NCBI GenBank assembly: GCA_022600655.1
Contig: JAHZJZ010000233.1
Span: forward strand, 1-6,814
DNA: 6,814 nt
Direction of reading: 5' to 3'
Source of the DNA: Campylobacterota bacterium
Lineage (GTDB): Bacteria; Campylobacterota; Campylobacteria; Campylobacterales; Sulfurovaceae
The notes beneath the pieces were generated by a model. The model saw only the letters and a program-made list of their open reading frames with translations. It searched no databases and was not told the origin of the DNA. Position 1 is the first letter of the stretch. Every line of letters begins with the position of its first letter. Of this stretch, positions 5,427 through 6,814 are shown in pieces. Both the position numbers and the translations under genes were made by a program.

Positions 5427-6470
5427 ATGAATATAGCAATACTCTTTGGTGGTTCTAGCTACGAGCATGAGATTAGCATTGTCTCTGCGATTACACTCAA
5501 AAAAGTTTTAAAAAAATCAAACCTCTCTTTTATTTTCTGTGATAGCAACAGGGAGTTCTATCTGATAGATTCTACTAATATGAAGTCAAACTATTTTGCT
5601 GATGGCAGTTATAGAAAAGCTAAAAAACTTATACTTAAAAAAGGGGCTTTCTGTACAGAGGGCATGTTGGGATTGAAAGAGCAATCTTTAGGCACGGTTC
5701 TTAACCTTATTCATGGGCGTGATGGTGAAGATGGAAAAGTGGCTTCACTTTTAGAGTTTAATGATATTGCTTATATCTCACCACGTATTGATGCTTCGGT
5801 ACTCTCTTATAATAAACTTTATACCAAACTTTATGCAGAGAGTTTAGGGGTGAAAGTAGTTCCTTATAAACTGTTAAATTCAAATGAGAGTAGAGATATA
5901 GAGTTAGAGTATCCCGTGATTATTAAACCAGTTAGACTTGGGTCTAGTATTGGTGTGAGTATTGTAAAAAGTGCTGATGAGTTGGATTACGCTTTAGATG
6001 TGGCATTTGAGTTTGATACACAAGTACTTATAGAGCCATTTATAGAGGGTGTTTTAGAGTATAACCAAGCAGGGTGTAAGACAGCTGATTTTGAACTCTC
6101 CATTGTGGAAGAGCCAAACAAAGAGGAGTTTTTAGACTTTGAGAAGAAGTATCTTGACTTCTCTCGTGATGGTAAGGTGATGGATGCTGAGATATCTGCT
6201 GAACTGAAATCTGATATTCAAGAAGCATTTAAAAAGGTTTACGGAACTATTTTTGAAGGAAGCATCATTAGATGTGACTTCTTTGTGGTTGATGGAGAGG
6301 TTCTGCTTAATGAGATTAACCCGATTCCTGGCTCTATGGCGAATTATCTATTTGAAGATTTTGAGGGGATGGTCAAGAGACTATCGACTAAACTTCCTAA
6401 AGAGGCATTAATTAAAATAGACTACTCTTATATTAACTCTATTCAGTCTGCTAAGGGTGGAAAGGTATAA
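5427..6470 (+). CDS. ddl: D-alanine--D-alanine ligase
   Basis: ATP-grasp enzyme that joins two D-alanines for the peptidoglycan stem peptide in the cytoplasm. It has 347 residues. Motifs in order: ILFGGSSYEHEISIVS (5-20, with Glu13 at the catalytic position), HGRDGEDG (96-103), SYNKLYTK (127-134), the ATP loop IIKPVRLGSSIGV (165-177), EPFIEGVLEY (203-212), Lys241-Tyr242, and the metal residues Asp284, Glu296 and Asn298 in IIRCDFFV and NEINPIPGS. The retained Tyr of the K-Y pair agrees with D-Ala-D-Ala rather than D-Ala-D-lactate specificity (family knowledge). The ATG at 5427 is chosen because homologues begin here and AAAGG (5411-5415) precedes it. An in-frame GTG at 5385 lies inside the repeat unit and adds 14 unrelated residues. 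A weak -10-like TAAAAT is at 5361-5366. Confidence 0.97.
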   Translation: MNIAILFGGSSYEHEISIVSAITLKKVLKKSNLSFIFCDSNREFYLIDSTNMKSNYFADGSYRKAKKLILKKGAFCTEGMLGLKEQSLGTVLNLIHGRDGEDGKVASLLEFNDIAYISPRIDASVLSYNKLYTKLYAESLGVKVVPYKLLNSNESRDIELEYPVIIKPVRLGSSIGVSIVKSADELDYALDVAFEFDTQVLIEPFIEGVLEYNQAGCKTADFELSIVEEPNKEEFLDFEKKYLDFSRDGKVMDAEISAELKSDIQEAFKKVYGTIFEGSIIRCDFFVVDGEVLLNEINPIPGSMANYLFEDFEGMVKRLSTKLPKEALIKIDYSYINSIQSAKGGKV

Positions 6471-6477
6471 TTTTTTT

Positions 6478-6527
6478 GGAAACGCAAACTTTAGTTGCGT
6501 AATATCGAGGCTAAAGCCATCGTTTCC
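6478..6527. repeat. Inverted pair of covarying hairpins (BIME-like element) between ddl and the NlpC/P60 gene
   Basis: Two 22-base arms, 6478-6499 and the reverse complement of 6506-6527, are separated by TAATAT. Both start GGAAACG and share CTTTAG; 15 of 22 positions agree. Each arm folds as a 3-bp stem, a one-base bulge, a 3-bp stem and a TTTA loop. Of the seven differences, six are three compensatory pair changes (C-G to A-T, and A-T to G-C twice) and the seventh is the bulge. The whole element is bounded by a perfect 7-base inverted repeat (GGAAACG/CGTTTCC). Its last base is also part of the NlpC/P60 stop codon. It may slow transcripts from both convergent genes but lacks a proper T-tract after the hairpins. 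Confidence 0.75.
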
Positions 6528-6814
6528 TATTTAATAATCCTCTTTGCTTTTACAAACTTCTTATTATATTTACTTTTTGAGAGTGAAGAGATAATAATCC
6601 CTTTTTTGCTTGAAGCTGCATGTATAAATCGGTCATTACCTATATACATACCCACGTGGGTAATGGGGATTTTTCGTTTGTCTGTGGTTTTAAAGAAGAG
6701 TAAATCACCCTTTTTTAGTTCACTTCGCGTGACATACTGTCCAACCTTTGACTGCTCATAAGCAGTTCTTGGGAGTTCTATACCCTCTTGTTCATATAGG
6801 TATTTAACATACCC
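6527..6814 (-). CDS. NlpC/P60 family cell-wall peptidase (C-terminal 95 residues, cut by the window edge)
   Basis: The gene enters from the right edge; only its last 95 residues are seen. The segment reads GYVKYLYEQEGIELPRTAYE, then VGQYVTRSELKKGDLLFFKT, THVGMYIGNDRFIHAASSKKG and a basic end. This is the second half of an NlpC/P60 domain: the LPR-T-x-x-Q block, the L-x-x-GDLLFF strand, the catalytic His in THVGMYIG (residue 53 of the fragment) and the following FIHAAS strand. The catalytic Cys (D-C-S-G type motif) should lie just beyond base 6814. Such enzymes cut peptide bonds in peptidoglycan stems, usually outside the cytoplasm, often as lipoproteins; the N-terminus needed to judge this is missing. 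It converges on ddl with 56 bases between stops. Confidence 0.93.
   Translation of the reverse strand, partial: GYVKYLYEQEGIELPRTAYEQSKVGQYVTRSELKKGDLLFFKTTDKRKIPITHVGMYIGNDRFIHAASSKKGIIISSLSKSKYNKKFVKAKRIIK

Noticed and set aside
6471..6527. Rho-independent terminator between ddl and the NlpC/P60 gene
   Set aside because: The run of seven T lies before rather than after the hairpins on the plus strand. On the minus strand the hairpins are followed by TTTCC and then A residues. The element fits a repeat better, though some termination cannot be excluded.
6649..6662. Perfect 14-base palindrome TACCCACGTGGGTA sharing 8 bases with the REP-like units
   Set aside because: It lies in the NlpC/P60 gene and encodes the conserved catalytic T-H-V-G residues. 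It lacks the GTAG tail and loop of the repeat, so it is probably coincidence.

Overview
The window looks like a chromosomal segment of an AT-rich member of the Campylobacterota (epsilonproteobacteria), perhaps close to Sulfurovum or Sulfurimonas. That placement rests on the low GC, on protein style (for example the NEINPIPGSMANYLF ending of the D-Ala-D-Ala ligase), and on gene order. From memory, murJ (mviN) next to cysS, with ruvA and ddl nearby, is also seen in Campylobacter and Helicobacter. No similarity search was possible, so the genus is a guess.

Layout: at the left edge, on the minus strand, is a VapBC-like toxin-antitoxin pair. It comprises a PIN toxin cut by the window edge and a complete ribbon-helix-helix antitoxin, with a 4-base overlap and a well-formed promoter and operator. 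Upstream of it on the same strand are cysS, then yaiI (UPF0178), ywbE (DUF2196) and murJ. The last three are packed like an operon transcribed murJ-ywbE-yaiI, with cysS following behind its own likely promoter. Further upstream is a second, very AT-rich toxin-antitoxin pair (Phd-like antitoxin and MazF-like toxin), inserted between murJ and the divergent ruvA. On the plus strand are ruvA and ddl. The right edge holds the C-terminal part of an NlpC/P60 cell-wall peptidase on the minus strand, convergent with ddl.

Functionally the window combines cell-wall synthesis (MurJ lipid II flippase, Ddl ligase, an NlpC/P60 peptidase), translation (CysS), recombination (RuvA), two toxin-antitoxin systems and two little-known small proteins. 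No stretch above 300 bases lacks a gene.

The most interesting signals are non-coding. (1) Three near-identical 25-base units, each a GTAG-type tail followed by a hairpin. Two form an inverted pair filling the cysS leader, and one lies just ahead of the ddl ribosome binding site. (2) A different inverted pair of hairpins between ddl and the NlpC/P60 gene, whose halves differ mainly by compensatory base-pair changes. Both resemble REP/BIME elements. (3) murJ has no ATG, GTG or TTG start that keeps its conserved first membrane helix, and appears to begin at ATT or ATA behind a GGAG site.
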